Under the pieces are notes generated by a model. It was given only the letters and a program-made list of their open reading frames with translations, was not told the DNA's origin and made no database searches. From Asaia bogorensis (lineage in GTDB: Bacteria; Pseudomonadota; Alphaproteobacteria; Acetobacterales; Acetobacteraceae), in NCBI GenBank assembly GCA_945874515.1, contig CAMCHA010000004.1, forward strand, positions 1 to 19,941: a DNA stretch of 19,941 bases, given 5' to 3'. Positions 18,751 through 19,941 of this stretch are shown here, piece after piece. Positions within the stretch are counted from its first letter, which is position 1; every line of letters begins with the position of its first letter. Position numbers and translations under genes: made by a program.

Positions 18751-19529
18751 CAACACCTGCAACGCCAGTCTTTTTGGATTTGGCAGCCGTTAGCCTCTAT
18801 ATCTTCTTCGCTTTCTTCGCTGGACTGGTCTACTATCTAATCCGCGAAGGCAGGCGCGAAGGCTTTCCGTTGGTTAGTGAATTGCCGGGTCGTCCGGGCT
18901 TCGCCACGGTGCACGGCTCCCCTGAAATTCCAGCCCCGAAAGTATTCCGTCTACATTACCCGGAAGGTGCGACGGTTGTGCAGGGTGTTCGGCCGGAACG
19001 TGACGTTACTGCGCAGCTTTCACCGGATTATCCTTATCCGGGCACCGCTTTCGTGCCGACTGGCGACGCCATGCAAGATGGTGTTGGGCCGGCAGCCTAC
19101 GCTGATCGCGCGGATACGCCGGATTTGGCTTTTGATGACAATATGCCAAAAATCGTGCCGCTTCGTGCTGCGCCAGGTTGGCACATCGCCCATGAGGATC
19201 CGGACCCCCGCGGGAAATCGGTGATCACCTTGGATGGCGTAGTAGCCGGAACCGTTGTTGACCTCTGGGTTGATCGTTCTGAATACATCCTACGCTATGT
19301 GGAAGCCGAGGTTCCCGGCGGGCGCCGCGTTCTGGTCCCGATGTTCCTTTGCACCTTCACTGATGAAGGAACAGCGCGTGTGATTTCCGTCACTGCGGCA
19401 CAATTCGCTGCTGCGCCGGGCATCGCGCGTCCTGAACAGATCACCCTGCTCGAGGAAGATCGCATTTCGGGCTATTTCGGTGGCGGCCATTTCTATGCCA
19501 CGCCTGAGCGCAGCGAGTCCTACCTGTGA
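18747..19529 (+). CDS. puhA: photosynthetic reaction centre H subunit
   Basis: PuhA is the H subunit that caps the cytoplasmic side of the purple-bacterial type II reaction centre and shapes the proton path to QB. The 260-residue protein has one N-terminal membrane helix (about 11-32, AAVSLYIFFAFFAGLVYYLI) followed by REGRREGFPLV. The globular domain contains PKIVPLRAAPGWHIAHEDPDPRGKSV, GVVAGTVVDLWVDRSEYILRYVEAEV, with acidic residues near the proton entry path, and EDRISGYFGGGHFYATPERSESYL at the end. The start overlaps lhaA (ATGA), with GGAG eight bases ahead. The stop overlaps the GTG start of puhB as GTGA. The length is normal. Confidence 0.97.
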   Translation: MTTPATPVFLDLAAVSLYIFFAFFAGLVYYLIREGRREGFPLVSELPGRPGFATVHGSPEIPAPKVFRLHYPEGATVVQGVRPERDVTAQLSPDYPYPGTAFVPTGDAMQDGVGPAAYADRADTPDLAFDDNMPKIVPLRAAPGWHIAHEDPDPRGKSVITLDGVVAGTVVDLWVDRSEYILRYVEAEVPGGRRVLVPMFLCTFTDEGTARVISVTAAQFAAAPGIARPEQITLLEEDRISGYFGGGHFYATPERSESYL

Positions 19530-19941
19530 GCAAGCCTGTCCGCCCCCGCCTGACTGAGCATGGCTTGGAGCCAGTGCGCGGTCTTCCGGAAGCGCTGCCT
19601 CCCGGAGAGGTGTTGCTTTGGCAAGGGGCGCCGGCATGGGCGGAGGTCGCCCAGCGTGTTTTTCTAGTGCGCTGGGTCCTCGGCTATTTCCTGATTTTGG
19701 CGCTTTGGGAAGTGCTGAGTGCCGCCATGCAGGGGGGGGAATTGCTCGCGGCATTTGGTGCTGCGGCTGTTATTCTCCTTGGCGGGGGGGTAGCGATTGG
19801 CATACTTGCCTTGCTTGCCAAGATTGTTGCGCGCAGCAGTGTTTATTCCATTACGTCGCAACGCTTGGTACTGCGCGTTGGTGTCGCCTTGCCGGTTACC
19901 ATCAATATCCCCTTTGTCGCTATCGCGGGGGCATATTTGCG
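19526..19941 (+). CDS. puhB: photosynthetic complex assembly protein PuhB (3' end outside the window)
   Basis: PuhB is a membrane protein needed for efficient reaction-centre assembly. The visible 138 codons start at GTG 19526, overlapping the puhA stop by four bases, and begin VSKPVRPRLTEHGLEPVRGL. PEALPPGEVLLWQGAPAW follows, then two hydrophobic segments (VRWVLGYFLILALWEVL and LLAAFGAAAVILLGGGVAIG). The beginning of a PH-like domain comes next (YSITSQRLVLRVGVALPVTI), as in other PuhB proteins. The frame passes unbroken through runs of eight G (19732-19739) and seven G (19784-19790). It is missed by ATG-based searches because of the GTG start and the window edge. Confidence 0.92.
   Translation, partial: MSKPVRPRLTEHGLEPVRGLPEALPPGEVLLWQGAPAWAEVAQRVFLVRWVLGYFLILALWEVLSAAMQGGELLAAFGAAAVILLGGGVAIGILALLAKIVARSSVYSITSQRLVLRVGVALPVTINIPFVAIAGAYL

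Overview
The window is most of one arm of a photosynthesis gene cluster from an anoxygenic phototrophic alphaproteobacterium. It carries bacteriochlorophyll genes (bchP, bchG, bchF, bchN, bchB, bchL), reaction-centre genes (puhA, puhB), two pigment-complex MFS transporters (orf428 and lhaA types) and the PpsR/AerR regulator pair. The high GC content, the gene order and the protein sequences suggest a Rhodospirillales/Acetobacteraceae-like organism. That placement is inference, not a measured result.

Layout. (1) 1-1494, minus strand: the 5' end of an unknown gene, then two GT-A glycosyltransferase-fold genes of the TIGR04282/TIGR04283 pair. (2) 1495-5467, plus strand: a PA0069-type radical SAM gene behind a perfect alphaproteobacterial-type LexA motif (GTTC-N7-GTTC), a probable terminator, a TPR/GT41 (OGT-like) glycosyltransferase with a TTG start, and a small membrane protein. 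(3) 12369 down to 5476, minus strand: ppaA/aerR, ppsR, bchG, orf428, bchP and hemC, tightly packed. (4) 12370-12503: a divergent control region with two overlapping PpsR-like half-site pairs sitting on both -35 boxes. (5) 12504-19941, plus strand: a 42-codon leader ORF, then bchF, bchN, bchB, a remnant of bchH, bchL, a remnant of bchM, lhaA, puhA and the start of puhB. Nearly all junctions in this block overlap by a few bases.

The main result is inside block 5. Where the conserved order bchFNBHLM-lhaA-puhAB predicts bchH (about 1,200 codons or more) and bchM (about 230 codons), only in-frame mini-ORFs of 79 and 38 codons remain. Each joins the recognisable first residues of the protein to its recognisable last residues and drops the middle. 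Each also keeps its start/stop overlaps and the downstream gene's ribosome binding site. The operon therefore still reads through, but this locus cannot supply the magnesium-chelatase H subunit or the Mg-protoporphyrin methyltransferase, which act in consecutive steps. The dark-operative protochlorophyllide reductase (BchL, BchN, BchB), BchF, BchG and BchP look intact. Full bchH and bchM genes elsewhere in the genome are therefore expected, unless the cluster is decaying.

No stretch longer than 300 bases lacks a gene. No rRNA, tRNA, CRISPR array, insertion sequence or attachment site was recognised.
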